Assembly (NCBI GenBank): GCA_024222295.1
Contig: JAAEPF010000024.1
Coordinates: 248,001 to 312,000 of the forward strand
From: Actinomycetes bacterium
GTDB lineage: Bacteria; Actinomycetota; Acidimicrobiia; Acidimicrobiales; Microtrichaceae
Reading direction: 5' to 3'
Length of the DNA: 64,000 nucleotides
Positions 7,698 through 16,179 of this stretch are shown piece after piece. Positions within the stretch are counted from its first letter, which is position 1. Every line of letters begins with the position of its first letter. The translations under genes were made by a program, and so were the position numbers. The notes under the pieces were generated by a model that saw only the letters and a list, made by a program, of their open reading frames with translations, made no database searches and was not told the DNA's origin.

Positions 7698-8021
7698 ATG
7701 CCGTGGCTGGTCCGTGACACCGAGGTGCTGGCCAGCGTCGAGTTGGCCGACGGAAGGGCGGCGCGTAGCAAGGGCCTGCTGGGCCGCGACGACTTCGATG
7801 GCGTGCTGCGCCTCGAGGCCCGCTCGGTGCACACCTTCGGCATGCGCTTTCCGGTGGACGTGGCTTTTTGTGACACCGACGGCACCGTGCGTCGCGTGCT
7901 CACGATGGTTCCGTGGCGGGTGTCCAGGCCGCACCTCGCGCCGACCGTGGTGTATGAAGCCAGCGCCGGCACCTTCCGCGACTGCAACCTGCGCCCGGGT
8001 GACCGTCTGGAGTTGCAGTGA
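7698..8021 (+). CDS. DUF192 family protein
   Basis: This is a 107-residue single-domain DUF192 protein. Recognisable features are KGLLGRDDFDGVLRL (family: GLMxRxxLxxxxGMLF), SVHTFGMRFPVDVAFCDTDG (family: H.FgM..piDvvf.d..g), and the closing strands VVYEASAGTFRDCNLRPGDRLEL. Many family members are exported, but this one has no signal peptide. Biochemical function is not established for the family. The ATG follows a TAGGAT box by seven bases. Its TGA overlaps the GTG of rsmI (GTGA), so the two are translationally coupled. Confidence 0.88.
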   Translation: MPWLVRDTEVLASVELADGRAARSKGLLGRDDFDGVLRLEARSVHTFGMRFPVDVAFCDTDGTVRRVLTMVPWRVSRPHLAPTVVYEASAGTFRDCNLRPGDRLELQ

Positions 8022-8848
8022 CCGGCCGGATCGTGCTGGTCGGCACACCGCTCGGCAACCTCGGCGACATGGCCCCGCGCGCGGCCGAGGAGCTGGCCCG
8101 TGCAGACCTGTTGGCGTGCGAGGACACCCGTCGCACGGGACGGCTGTTGCAGCATCTCGGAATCGAGGCCCCGAAGCTGGTCCGCATGGACCTCCACACG
8201 GAGGCTGACACAGCCGAGCGACTGGTGGAGGCAGCGGCCTCCGGTGAGCGCGTCGCCGTGGTGACCGACGCGGGCATGCCGGGTCTGTCGGACCCGGGCT
8301 CGCTGCTGGTGCGTGTAGCGCAGGCTGCGGGCGTGACCGTGCAGGGGGTGCCGGGTCCGTTCGCCGGTGCGCTGGCAGCAACCGTCAGTGGAATGCTCGA
8401 CCAGGCGGGCCGCTTCGTGTTCGAGGGATTCCTGCCCCGCAAGGGCGCGCAGCGAGCTCGGGCGCTCGCCGGAATCGTCGAACAGCCCAGAGCGGTGGTG
8501 CTCTACGAGTCGCCGCACCGGGTGCTCGACACCGTCGCTGACCTCGCGGAGGCCTGCGGGTCCGAGCGCCAGGTTTCGCTCAGTCGCGAGCTCACGAAGA
8601 TGCACGAGGAAACGTGGCGTGGCTCCCTGGGGGAGGCGGTCGCCCACCTGGAAGCCAACCCGCCCAAGGGTGAGTTCGTGGTGGTCGTCGGTGGAGCGTC
8701 ACCGCCGGCCGAGCCTGACGACGACACGATTCTCGCAGCCCTGGACCGGCGACTCGAGGCGGGTGATTCGAAGCGCGATGCCGCAGCTGCGGTGGCCGAG
8801 GAGCTCGGCATTGCCCCCAACCGCGTCAAGCGTCTCGCAATTCGCTGA
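8018..8848 (+). CDS. rsmI: 16S rRNA (cytidine(1402)-2'-O)-methyltransferase RsmI
   Basis: The 276 residues match RsmI. The tetrapyrrole-methylase fold opens with IVLVGTPLGNLGDM, followed by LLACEDTRRTGRLL (about 32-45), AVVTDAGMPGLSDPG (about 80-94), the SAM-binding loop VPGPFAGALAATVSG (about 112-126), FEGFLPRKG (about 137) and VVLYESPHR (about 160). It methylates the ribose of C1402 in the decoding centre using S-adenosylmethionine. The GTG start overlaps the DUF192 stop by four bases. The C-terminal helical domain (SKRDAAAAVAEELGI..RVK) is complete. Confidence 0.96.
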   Translation: MTGRIVLVGTPLGNLGDMAPRAAEELARADLLACEDTRRTGRLLQHLGIEAPKLVRMDLHTEADTAERLVEAAASGERVAVVTDAGMPGLSDPGSLLVRVAQAAGVTVQGVPGPFAGALAATVSGMLDQAGRFVFEGFLPRKGAQRARALAGIVEQPRAVVLYESPHRVLDTVADLAEACGSERQVSLSRELTKMHEETWRGSLGEAVAHLEANPPKGEFVVVVGGASPPAEPDDDTILAALDRRLEAGDSKRDAAAAVAEELGIAPNRVKRLAIR

Positions 8849-8871
8849 CCGGGAATCACCATGCCCGGGAG

Positions 8872-9315
8872 ATGGTTGGCTCGGTCATGAGCAACGACAT
8901 GGCCGACTTCAACAACGCGATCATCGAGGAGTTCCGCTCCAGCGCGGGCAAGGTCGGTGGACCCTTCGAGGGGGCGCCGATGGTGCTTGTGCACCACAAG
9001 GGGGCGAAGTCCGGCACTGAGCGTGTCACGCCTCTGGTGAGCCTGCCCGAGGGCGATGTGGTGCACATCTTCGCCTCTGCCGGGGGAGCGCCGAAGCACC
9101 CGGCTTGGTACCACAACCTCGTCGCCAACCCCGAGATCGAGATCGAGGTGCCTGTGGCCGGCGGCACGGCGACCGTTGAGGTCACTGCCGAGTCCCTCGC
9201 CGGCGACGAGCGAAATCGCCTGTTCGATGCCCAGAAGGAAGCGATGCCACAGTTCGCGGAGTACGAGGCCGGCACGGACCGGGTCATCCCCGTGGTTGCC
9301 CTGCGCCCCCGCTGA
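8872..9315 (+). CDS. Deazaflavin (F420)-dependent nitroreductase family protein
   Basis: This is a 147-residue split-beta-barrel protein of the Ddn/Rv3547-like family. Motifs seen are PMVLVHHKGAKSGTERVTPL (the usual cofactor-phosphate loop GxxSGxxRxxPL), GGAPKHPAWYHNLVANPE (family signature: P.Wy.Nl.anP) and a C-terminal RVIPVVALRPR strand. Members bind F420 or related flavins and reduce quinones or nitro compounds; the physiological substrate here is unknown. An alternative ATG lies at 8887, five codons in. It is convergent with deoA, and the 75-base gap downstream shows no clear terminator. Confidence 0.92.
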   Translation: MVGSVMSNDMADFNNAIIEEFRSSAGKVGGPFEGAPMVLVHHKGAKSGTERVTPLVSLPEGDVVHIFASAGGAPKHPAWYHNLVANPEIEIEVPVAGGTATVEVTAESLAGDERNRLFDAQKEAMPQFAEYEAGTDRVIPVVALRPR

Positions 9316-9390
9316 ACCGCTGGTCCCAACTGCCGACCCGCTCTTCGTCGCGCGCCGGGGTCTGCTCGAGCGCCGATTGCGGTGCTCGGC

Positions 9391-10668
9391 TCAGCCGATT
9401 CGTTCGGCCACCAGCGAGGTCGGCTCGGGAGTCTCGCCGCCGACCTTCCAGGCGCCCTGGATCGCCTCGAGCCCGGCAGCCATGCACGACTCGTCCTCGG
9501 TGTGCAGTTCGAACAGCACGTCGTCCGCGCCCACCCGGTCGCCCGGACGTGCGTGCCACACGACTCCGGCCGCGGCCTGCACGGGGTGCTCCTTGCGTGC
9601 CCTGCCCGCACCCAGCCGCCATGCGGCCTCACCGATCGGCCGGGCGTGCAGGGCAGTGAGGTAGCCGTCGTCGCCGGCAGGGACGGTCTCGACGTGGGGG
9701 GCCGTGGGTAGGTCGGCATCGGGGTCGCCGCCCTGGAGCTCGACCATGTGCCGCCAGGCGTCCATGGCGCCACCGCTCGCCAACACCGAAGAAGGGTCGG
9801 CGCCGACTCCGGCGAGCTCGCACATCACCTCGGCCAGCGCGACGGTGAGCTGCACGACGTCGGGTGGCCCGCCGCCGGCGAGCACCTCGACCGACTCGCG
9901 CACTTCGAGCGCGTTGCCCGCCGTGAGGCCGAGCGGCGTGAACATGTCGGTCAGCAGCGCCGCCGTGCGCACCCCGTTGGCCTCACCGAGGCCCACCATG
10001 GTCTCGGCCAGCTCCCGTGCGCGCTCGAAGTCGGTCATGAAGGCGCCGGACCCGAACTTCACGTCGAGTACCAGAGCGTCGGTGCCTTCGGCGATCTTCT
10101 TGCTCATGATCGAGCTGGCGATCAGCGGGATCGACTCGACCGTGCCGGTGACGTCGCGCAGTGCGTACATCCGCTTGTCGGCGGGCGCCAGGTCGTCCCC
10201 CGCGGCGCAGATGACCGCACCGGGGTCGCGGAGCATCGCGAGGTAGTCCTCGCCGCGGATCTCGGCGTGCCAGCCCGGGATCGCCTCCATCTTGTCGAGC
10301 GTGCCGCCGGTGTGGCCGAGGCCCCTGCCCGAGAGCTGGGGCACAGCGGCGCCGCAAGCAGCAACCAGCGCGCAGAGCGGGAGGGAGATCTTGTCGCCGA
10401 CACCGCCGGTCGAGTGCTTGTCGACCGTCGGGCGACCGACGGCCGACAGGTCCTTGCGGACGCCCGAGCCGATCATCGCCGCAGTCCAGGTGCGCAGTTC
10501 GCGCTCCGTCATGCCCTGGAACAGGATTGCCATCAGCAGCGCGCTGGCCTGCTCGTCGGCCACGTCAGCGGCCGTGTATGCCTCGATGAACCAGTCGATC
10601 TGCTCGTCGGTCAACTCCCCGCCGTCGCGCTTGGTGCGAATGACGTCCAGGGCCGTGACGGTCGCCAT
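9391..10668 (-). CDS. deoA: Thymidine/pyrimidine-nucleoside phosphorylase
   Basis: The 425-residue length fits the family. The signature loop SGRGLGHTGGTLDKMEAIPG is present (about residues 108-127), preceded by VDKHSTGGVGDKISL, which binds phosphate. Helix KRDGGELTDEQIDWFIEAYT at the N-terminus and the C-terminal alpha/beta domain (GVVWHARPGDRVGADDVLFELH) are complete. It phosphorolyses thymidine or uridine to base plus (deoxy)ribose-1-phosphate. The ATG overlaps the cdd stop (TGATG). It is the last gene of the BMP transporter-cdd-deoA operon, linking nucleoside import to breakdown. Confidence 0.97.
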   Translation of the reverse strand: MATVTALDVIRTKRDGGELTDEQIDWFIEAYTAADVADEQASALLMAILFQGMTERELRTWTAAMIGSGVRKDLSAVGRPTVDKHSTGGVGDKISLPLCALVAACGAAVPQLSGRGLGHTGGTLDKMEAIPGWHAEIRGEDYLAMLRDPGAVICAAGDDLAPADKRMYALRDVTGTVESIPLIASSIMSKKIAEGTDALVLDVKFGSGAFMTDFERARELAETMVGLGEANGVRTAALLTDMFTPLGLTAGNALEVRESVEVLAGGGPPDVVQLTVALAEVMCELAGVGADPSSVLASGGAMDAWRHMVELQGGDPDADLPTAPHVETVPAGDDGYLTALHARPIGEAAWRLGAGRARKEHPVQAAAGVVWHARPGDRVGADDVLFELHTEDESCMAAGLEAIQGAWKVGGETPEPTSLVAERIG

Positions 10669-11081
10669 CAGCCCGAACGACCCGCCACATCGCCGGGGCC
10701 GAAGGCCCCCGGCAGGAGTTCGCCGAGGGTGACGATGCCCTCGGCGGTCTCGATGAGCATTGCATCGCCGCCGAACTCGTACAGGAACTGCCTGCACCGG
10801 CCACAGGGCGGGATCGGGTCCCCGTCGCCGGCCACGACCGCCATCGCCACGAGCTTCTGCCCGCTCCCATGCGCAACCATCGAGGTCGCCAGCGTGACTT
10901 CGGCACAGATCCCGATGCCTGTGGAGGCGTTCTCGACGTTGCAGCCGGTCACGACCTCCCCGTCGGAGGTGAGGGCGGCCGCACCGACACGAACACCCGA
11001 GTAGGGCGCGTAGGAGCGTTCGGTCATGCCCCTTGCTCTGGACCGCAACGCGTCCCAGTCCGGCGAGGCGTTCTGCGGCAT
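10668..11081 (-). CDS. cdd: Cytidine deaminase
   Basis: This is a 137-residue tetrameric-type cytidine deaminase. The zinc site is complete: TGCNVENAS precedes the catalytic GIGICAEVTL (CAE with proton-shuttling Glu), and PCGRCRQFLYEF supplies the second pair of Cys ligands. It deaminates cytidine and deoxycytidine to uridine and deoxyuridine. These feed DeoA, whose start codon overlaps this stop by one base. The ATG likewise overlaps the upstream permease stop (TGATG), which marks a tightly coupled operon. Confidence 0.97.
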   Translation of the reverse strand: MPQNASPDWDALRSRARGMTERSYAPYSGVRVGAAALTSDGEVVTGCNVENASTGIGICAEVTLATSMVAHGSGQKLVAMAVVAGDGDPIPPCGRCRQFLYEFGGDAMLIETAEGIVTLGELLPGAFGPGDVAGRSG

Positions 11082-12337
11082 CAGTTGGTCTCGTAGGGCT
11101 GGCCGTCGGCAGCCGGCGGGCGGGCCCTGCCGCCGAAGCCGGCGACGACGAACAGCGTGACTATGTATGGCGCCATGAGCAGGAACTCCGACGGAATGGG
11201 AGTGCCGAGCACGACGAGCTTCGTGTTGAGCGACTCGGCGAAGCCGAACAGCAGGGCGGCGCCGAGTGCACCCATCGGGTTCCAGCGTCCGAAGATCATG
11301 ATGGCGAGTGCGATGAAGCCGCGGCCGGCGGTCATGTCCTCCTGGAAGGAGCCAGTCGACCCCAGCGGCAGGAATGCGCCCGCCAGGCCGGCGGCCATGC
11401 CTCCCATGACCACAGAGCGGTAGCGCGTGCGCAACACGTTGATGCCGACGGTGTCGGCGGCCTTCGGATGCTCTCCGACCGACCGCACCCGCAATCCCCA
11501 ACGGCTCCGGAACAGCATCCAGGTCGTGAACGGAAGGAGGAAGTACATCAGGTACACGAAGATGTTGTTGTCGAACAGCACCTCGCCGAGGAAGGGAATG
11601 TCGCCCAGAAGCGGGATCTTCCAGCGGTCGAAGGTGCCCGCTCGGTTGAGTTCGGGATTGGTCGTGAGCACCGACGCGGCCAGGTAGGCCGTTATGCCGG
11701 TCGCGAAGAAGTTGATGGTGGTGCCGGAGATGATCTGGTCGACGCGGTAGGTGACCGACAGGCCCGCATGGCCCCAGGCCAGCATGCCGCCGCCGATGAC
11801 GCCGACGGCCATCCCGAGCCAGAGGTTGCCCGAGGCGCTCGCAGCGAAGCTCGCCACGAAGGCCGAGAACAGCATCATTCCCTCGATGGCGATGTTGACC
11901 ACACCCGAGCGCTCGCAGAGCACACCCGCGAGCGCCCCCAGTGCCAGCGGCGTGGCGCGGGTGACGGTGGACTCGAGCATGCCGACAAGGGAGAACTGCT
12001 GCCCGGCAGAGGCCCACACCAGAAAGGCGATCACGGCCATCACCAGCACGACCACTCCGATGCCCGCCGTATGCGGCAAGGGGCGTGCCAGTTGGACCAC
12101 GGCGAGTACCACGATCGCGGTGCCGATCACCATGGAAGTCCAGAAGCTGGGCAGTGACAGGAATCCGTCGGGGTCGACCGCAATCTGGAACGTGCTCTCG
12201 TCGCCCGACGGTGTGCCGAGGGCGAACAACCAGATCACCGCCGTGCCGGTGACCAGCCAGATGATCCCCGTGCGGCTGTCCCGGCGCCTCTGGGCGGCGA
12301 CGAGTGCGGCCTCGGTGTCGGTGGCGGTAGTGCTCAT
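11081..12337 (-). CDS. Nucleoside-type ABC transporter permease (second of pair)
   Basis: The 418-residue integral membrane protein has about ten hydrophobic segments and belongs to the BPD-transporter 2 permease family. Family features include LCERSGVVNIAIEGMMLFSAF and later FGRWNPMGALGAALLFG. The gene uses the ATG giving MSTTATDTEA; its open frame continues upstream through the first permease gene, where it is only a shadow. Start and stop overlap neighbours as TGATG on both sides. It forms the translocation pore with the upstream permease, the double-domain ATPase and the BMP lipoprotein. Substrates are probably nucleosides, given cdd and deoA immediately downstream. Confidence 0.93.
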   Translation of the reverse strand: MSTTATDTEAALVAAQRRRDSRTGIIWLVTGTAVIWLFALGTPSGDESTFQIAVDPDGFLSLPSFWTSMVIGTAIVVLAVVQLARPLPHTAGIGVVVLVMAVIAFLVWASAGQQFSLVGMLESTVTRATPLALGALAGVLCERSGVVNIAIEGMMLFSAFVASFAASASGNLWLGMAVGVIGGGMLAWGHAGLSVTYRVDQIISGTTINFFATGITAYLAASVLTTNPELNRAGTFDRWKIPLLGDIPFLGEVLFDNNIFVYLMYFLLPFTTWMLFRSRWGLRVRSVGEHPKAADTVGINVLRTRYRSVVMGGMAAGLAGAFLPLGSTGSFQEDMTAGRGFIALAIMIFGRWNPMGALGAALLFGFAESLNTKLVVLGTPIPSEFLLMAPYIVTLFVVAGFGGRARPPAADGQPYETN

Positions 12338-13461
12338 CAGCCGCCCCACGAGGAGGTGAACGTGGGTGTGTCCGTGGGCTCGGCCTTGATCCTGTAGATC
12401 GCCCTCACCAGTGCGGGCGCCGCCACGAACAGGATGATCAGCGCCTGGATCACGATCACGATGTCGACCGGGATCTGGGTCTCGACCTGCATGCGTACCG
12501 CGCCGGCGTTGAGGCCGCCGAAGAGGAGTCCGGCGGCGAGGATGCCGAGCGGGTTCGAGCGTCCGAGCAACGCGACCGCGATCGCATCGAAGCCGAGGGT
12601 GCCTATCGCCCCGGCTGTGAGCACGCCCGTGGGTCCGATCACGATGGTGCCGCCGCCGAGGCCCGCGAGGCCGCCGGCAATTGCCATCGTGAGCGCCGTG
12701 ATCAGAGCCACGTTCATCCCGGCATACCGCGCAGCGTCGGGGTTGAGGCCGACTGCCTTCACCTGGAATCCGAAGGTGGAGCGCTCGAGCAGCCACCAGA
12801 CGAGGAACACTGCGGCGAGGGCGATGAGGATCCCGGCGTCGACTCGTTCACCGTCGATGAAGCGTGGCAGCCGGGCCTGCTCCAGCATCTTCTTCGACAC
12901 CGGGTTTCCGGCGTCGCCCGGAAGGAACGTGCGCGTGGTGAGCACATAGGCCACGAAGAACGTCGCGATGAAGTTCAACATGATGGTCGTGATGACTTCG
13001 TGGGCACCGGTGGTGGCCTTGAGCACACCGGCGATGCCGCCCCAGATGGCCCCGCCGAGCACGCCGCACAGCATGGCGACCACCAACGCGAGCGGGCCCG
13101 GGATGTCGAGCGTGAAGCCGGCCCACGCAGCAGCGATTGCTCCCATGATCATCTGGCCGTTGGCACCGATGTTGAACAGCGCAGCCTTGAAGGCGAACCC
13201 CACGGCCAGCCCCGCGAGTATCAGTGGCGTTGCCCGCAGGAGGGTCTCGGAGATGGCCGCGGGTGATCCGAGTGCGCCCTGGAAGAGCGCGGTGTATGCC
13301 TCCACCACGATGGACAACGACGCGCCGTCCTCGTGGGTGAACATGATCACGACGCCGCCGAGCACCAGCGCGGAGAACGTCGCCAACACGGGAACCTTCA
13401 GGGTGTCGACGAGTCGTCTCCACCACGGCGGTGTGGCCGGTTCGGCCTCCGCGTCAGCCAT
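12337..13461 (-). CDS. Nucleoside-type ABC transporter permease (first of pair)
   Basis: The 374-residue membrane protein of the same permease family has about nine to ten hydrophobic helices after a cytoplasmic N-terminus (ATPPWWRRLVDTLKVP). Typical segments are FKAALFNIGANGQMIMGAI (EAA-like loop region) and GFDAIAVALLGRSNPLGILAA. It pairs with the downstream permease; heteromeric permease pairs are standard in NupOPQN/BmpDEFG-type nucleoside importers. It overlaps the ATPase gene by eight bases at its start and the second permease by one base at its end. Confidence 0.93.
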   Translation of the reverse strand: MADAEAEPATPPWWRRLVDTLKVPVLATFSALVLGGVVIMFTHEDGASLSIVVEAYTALFQGALGSPAAISETLLRATPLILAGLAVGFAFKAALFNIGANGQMIMGAIAAAWAGFTLDIPGPLALVVAMLCGVLGGAIWGGIAGVLKATTGAHEVITTIMLNFIATFFVAYVLTTRTFLPGDAGNPVSKKMLEQARLPRFIDGERVDAGILIALAAVFLVWWLLERSTFGFQVKAVGLNPDAARYAGMNVALITALTMAIAGGLAGLGGGTIVIGPTGVLTAGAIGTLGFDAIAVALLGRSNPLGILAAGLLFGGLNAGAVRMQVETQIPVDIVIVIQALIILFVAAPALVRAIYRIKAEPTDTPTFTSSWGG

Positions 13462-14962
13462 CCTTGCCCGCCATCAGCAGTCCGATGCGGTTGCGGTCGA
13501 TCTCATCTCCCTCGAGAACGCCGGCGAAACGGCCCTCGTACATGACTGCCACCCGGTCGGCCAGGGCCATCACCTCGTCGAGCTCGGTGGACACGATGAG
13601 CACCGCCGCGCCCTCATCGCGCTCGGAAACGATCCGGCCGTGGATGTACTGGATGGAACCGACATCGAGACCCCTGGTCGGCTGTGCGGCAATGAGTAGA
13701 CGCTCCGCGTGGTTGAACTCGCGCGCCACGATCACCTTTTGTTGGTTGCCGCCGGAGAGCGTGCCAGCGGGTGTCTGCACCGAGGCTGTGCGCACGTCGA
13801 AGTCGTCGGTCAGGGTTTCCGCGTTGTCGCGGACCGCTTCGCGGTCGCGCACCCAGCCGTTGGCGTACTCGGGCCAGTTCCACATGTTGAGCACCATGTT
13901 GTCGGCAACCGTGAACGGCCCCACGAGGCCGTCGGCCTGGCGGTCCTCGGGGATGTGCCCGACACCGGACTCGAACATCTCGCCTGGCGACGCACCGGTG
14001 ACGTCCTTGCCGTCCAGGGTCACGGTGCCTGTGAGCGGCGACCGTAGCCCCGTCAGCGACTCGACCAGCTCGGTCTGCCCGTTGCCCTGCACACCCGCGA
14101 TGGCGAGGATCTCGCCGCCACGGACCTCGAAGCTCAGCTCATCGACGGCGACGGCGTCGCGGTCGTCCTGCACGCTCAGATCTGTCACCGACAGGACGAC
14201 TTCGCCGGGCGCGGGCGGGTCCTTGTCGACGACCAGCTGGATCGCCCGACCAACCATCATCTCGGCCAGTTGTGCTTCGGAGGTGTCCGACGGTGTGGTC
14301 TGGCCCACAACCTTGCCCTGGCGCAGGACGGTGATCTGGTCGGCCACCCTCATGACCTCACCGAGCTTGTGGGTGATGAAGACGATCGCCTTGCCGGCAT
14401 CGCGCAGGCCATCGATGATCCCCTCGAGCTCTGCGATCTCAGCCGGCGTGAGCACGGCCGTGGGCTCGTCGAGGATCAGGCAGTCGGCGTCCTGGTAGAG
14501 CGCCTTGAGGATCTCTGCACGCTGCTGCACGCCCACTGGCAGGTCCTCCACGAGGGCGTGAGGGTCGACCTCGAGGCTGTAACGCCTCGACAGCTCGCGG
14601 ATCTTCTCCGCCGAGCTCTCGAAGTCGAGGGCACCGAGCGGGCCATGGGCGGTCTCGTGGCCCAGCATCAGGTTCTCGTTGACCGTGAACACGGGCACGA
14701 GCATGAAGTGCTGGTGCACCATCCCGATCCCGGCCGCCAGCGCATCGCCGGGCGACGCGAACTTCCTCGCCCTGCCGTCGAGCAGTATCTCGCCCTCTTC
14801 GGCGTGGTAAAGGCCGTAGAGAACGTTCATCAGCGTCGACTTGCCCGCGCCGTTCTCCCCCAGAAGTGCGAGGACCTCTCCGCCATTGACGGAGAGGTCC
14901 ACGCCTTCGTTTGCGATTACGCCGGGAAATCGTTTGGTGATCCCCCTGAGCTCGACCTTCAC
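13454..14962 (-). CDS. Nucleoside-type ABC transporter ATP-binding protein (two fused ATPase domains)
   Basis: The 502 residues contain two ABC domains in tandem. Domain 1 has Walker A GENGAGKST, a signature region VEDLPVGVQQRAEILKAL and Walker B DCLILDEPTAVL. Domain 2 has a degenerate Walker A (GVQGNGQTEL), signature LSGGNQQKVIVAREF and a changed Walker B (LLIAAQPTRGLD). This asymmetry, with one catalytic and one degenerate site, is usual in the RbsA/NupO/MglA class. It powers import with the two permeases downstream, which it overlaps by eight bases, and the BMP lipoprotein 15 bases upstream. Confidence 0.95.
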   Translation of the reverse strand: MKVELRGITKRFPGVIANEGVDLSVNGGEVLALLGENGAGKSTLMNVLYGLYHAEEGEILLDGRARKFASPGDALAAGIGMVHQHFMLVPVFTVNENLMLGHETAHGPLGALDFESSAEKIRELSRRYSLEVDPHALVEDLPVGVQQRAEILKALYQDADCLILDEPTAVLTPAEIAELEGIIDGLRDAGKAIVFITHKLGEVMRVADQITVLRQGKVVGQTTPSDTSEAQLAEMMVGRAIQLVVDKDPPAPGEVVLSVTDLSVQDDRDAVAVDELSFEVRGGEILAIAGVQGNGQTELVESLTGLRSPLTGTVTLDGKDVTGASPGEMFESGVGHIPEDRQADGLVGPFTVADNMVLNMWNWPEYANGWVRDREAVRDNAETLTDDFDVRTASVQTPAGTLSGGNQQKVIVAREFNHAERLLIAAQPTRGLDVGSIQYIHGRIVSERDEGAAVLIVSTELDEVMALADRVAVMYEGRFAGVLEGDEIDRNRIGLLMAGKDG

Positions 14963-14977
14963 GGGGCCGAGAGTAGG

Positions 14978-16051
14978 TCAGCTCGGAGAGACAGACTGGG
15001 AACCGTCGATGATCGCCTTGCGGTACTCCTCGATCTTGTCCGCAAGTTCTGACGGCACGTCGCTGCCGAGCTCGGGGATGCCGACACCCTCGTTCTCGAG
15101 GGTGCCCTTGTAGACGCCCGCCTCGAAGTTGTCGTCGACCACGGACTTGATCGAGTCGAACACTGCCACGTCCATCTTCTTCTGCACAGAGGTGAGGAAG
15201 ATGTCGCAGTCGTCCGCGACCGAGATGCAGCCGTCGGTGTCGACCCAGATTATCTTGACGCCGTCGGCTTCCTTGGCGGCAGCTACAGAGCCCAGCCCCA
15301 CCGGACCGGCGACCGGCATCACGATGTCGGCGCCTTCGTCGATGAGCGACTTGGTGAGCTGCTTGCCCTTGTCCTGGTCCTCGAAGTCGCCTGTGAACTG
15401 GCCGTCGGAGCCATCCCAGCCGAGCACCTCGACCTCGGTTTCGTTGTCGGCGTTGTACTGCTGGACGCCGGCGAGGAAGCCGTCCATGAAGATGGTCACA
15501 GTCGGAATGTTGATGCCGCCGAAGGTGCCGACCTTGCCGGACTCCGAGGTGCCCGCCGCCAGGTAGCCGGCCAGGAAGGCCGCCTCGTCGGTGGCGAAGG
15601 TGAGCTCCTCGACGTTGTCGTAGGAGATGTCCTCACCGGCGTCGGGGTCGAAGAAGTCGACGTCGACGATGGAGTACTTCTGGTCGGGGTTTTCCTGCGC
15701 AGAAGCCTGCGCTGCGCCGTCGAGCAGGAAGCCCACCGGGATGATCAGGTCACAGCCCTGGTCCACGAAGGCCTTCAGGTTGGGCTCGAAGTCGGCCTCG
15801 CTCTGGGACTCGAGCACCTTGCCCTCGACGCCGAGTTCGTCCTCGGCCTTCTTGAGGCCGTCATTCGCGGTCTGGTTGAACGAGCGGTCGTCGACGCCGC
15901 CGGTGTCGGTCACCTGGCATGCCGTGATGCCGCTCCCGCTGCCGTCGCCGCCACTGCCCTCTTCATCGTCACCGTCGTCGGAGGAGCAGGCCCCCGCCAC
16001 AAGTGCCAGTGCGAACAGTGCCGCTGCACCGCGAATCAATCGTCGACTCAC
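14978..16051 (-). CDS. BMP family nucleoside-binding lipoprotein
   Basis: The 357-residue secreted lipoprotein has a signal peptide ending in lipobox LVAGAC, with lipidated Cys22, then an acidic Ser/Gly/Asp linker (residues 23-40). The mature part is a type I periplasmic-binding fold of the PnrA/BmpA family: DTGGVDDRSFNQTANDGLKK, then DLIIPVGFLLDGAAQ, GKVGTFGGINIPTVTIFMDG and MPVAGPVGLGS. PnrA-like proteins bind purine nucleosides. Unlike many neighbours it has a strong Shine-Dalgarno (GGAGGT, 16062-16057) before its GTG, so this first gene of the operon is probably highly expressed. Confidence 0.95.
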   Translation of the reverse strand: MSRRLIRGAAALFALALVAGACSSDDGDDEEGSGGDGSGSGITACQVTDTGGVDDRSFNQTANDGLKKAEDELGVEGKVLESQSEADFEPNLKAFVDQGCDLIIPVGFLLDGAAQASAQENPDQKYSIVDVDFFDPDAGEDISYDNVEELTFATDEAAFLAGYLAAGTSESGKVGTFGGINIPTVTIFMDGFLAGVQQYNADNETEVEVLGWDGSDGQFTGDFEDQDKGKQLTKSLIDEGADIVMPVAGPVGLGSVAAAKEADGVKIIWVDTDGCISVADDCDIFLTSVQKKMDVAVFDSIKSVVDDNFEAGVYKGTLENEGVGIPELGSDVPSELADKIEEYRKAIIDGSQSVSPS

Positions 16052-16106
16052 AACAAACCTCCGTCATTGGGGATTCCGGCGCCGGGCGGCGCTGCCGCGG
16101 ACCCTA
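16052..16106 (-). promoter_or_regulatory. Leader, Shine-Dalgarno and likely promoter of the BMP transporter operon
   Basis: The minus strand shows TAGGGT (16106-16101) as a -10 candidate. A GC-rich leader of about 45 bases follows, in which GGCGCC/GGGCGGCGC segments can fold, and then GGAGGT (16062-16057) six bases before the GTG. This contrasts with the leaderless starts common elsewhere in the window. Confidence 0.45.
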
Positions 16107-16165
16107 GCCGAGCACGGGGCCCCGGGAGCGCAGGAGCCGATTGCCCGCTGCGCCGCCGCCGGCCG

Positions 16166-16179
16166 TATCCTCGACCGCC
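16166..16179 (+). promoter_or_regulatory. Leaderless -10 promoter element of the adenosine-kinase-like gene
   Basis: TATCCT (16166-16171) lies eight bases before the GTG at 16180, the same geometry as at ychF. This supports the GTG start over the TTG 39 bases upstream. Confidence 0.55.
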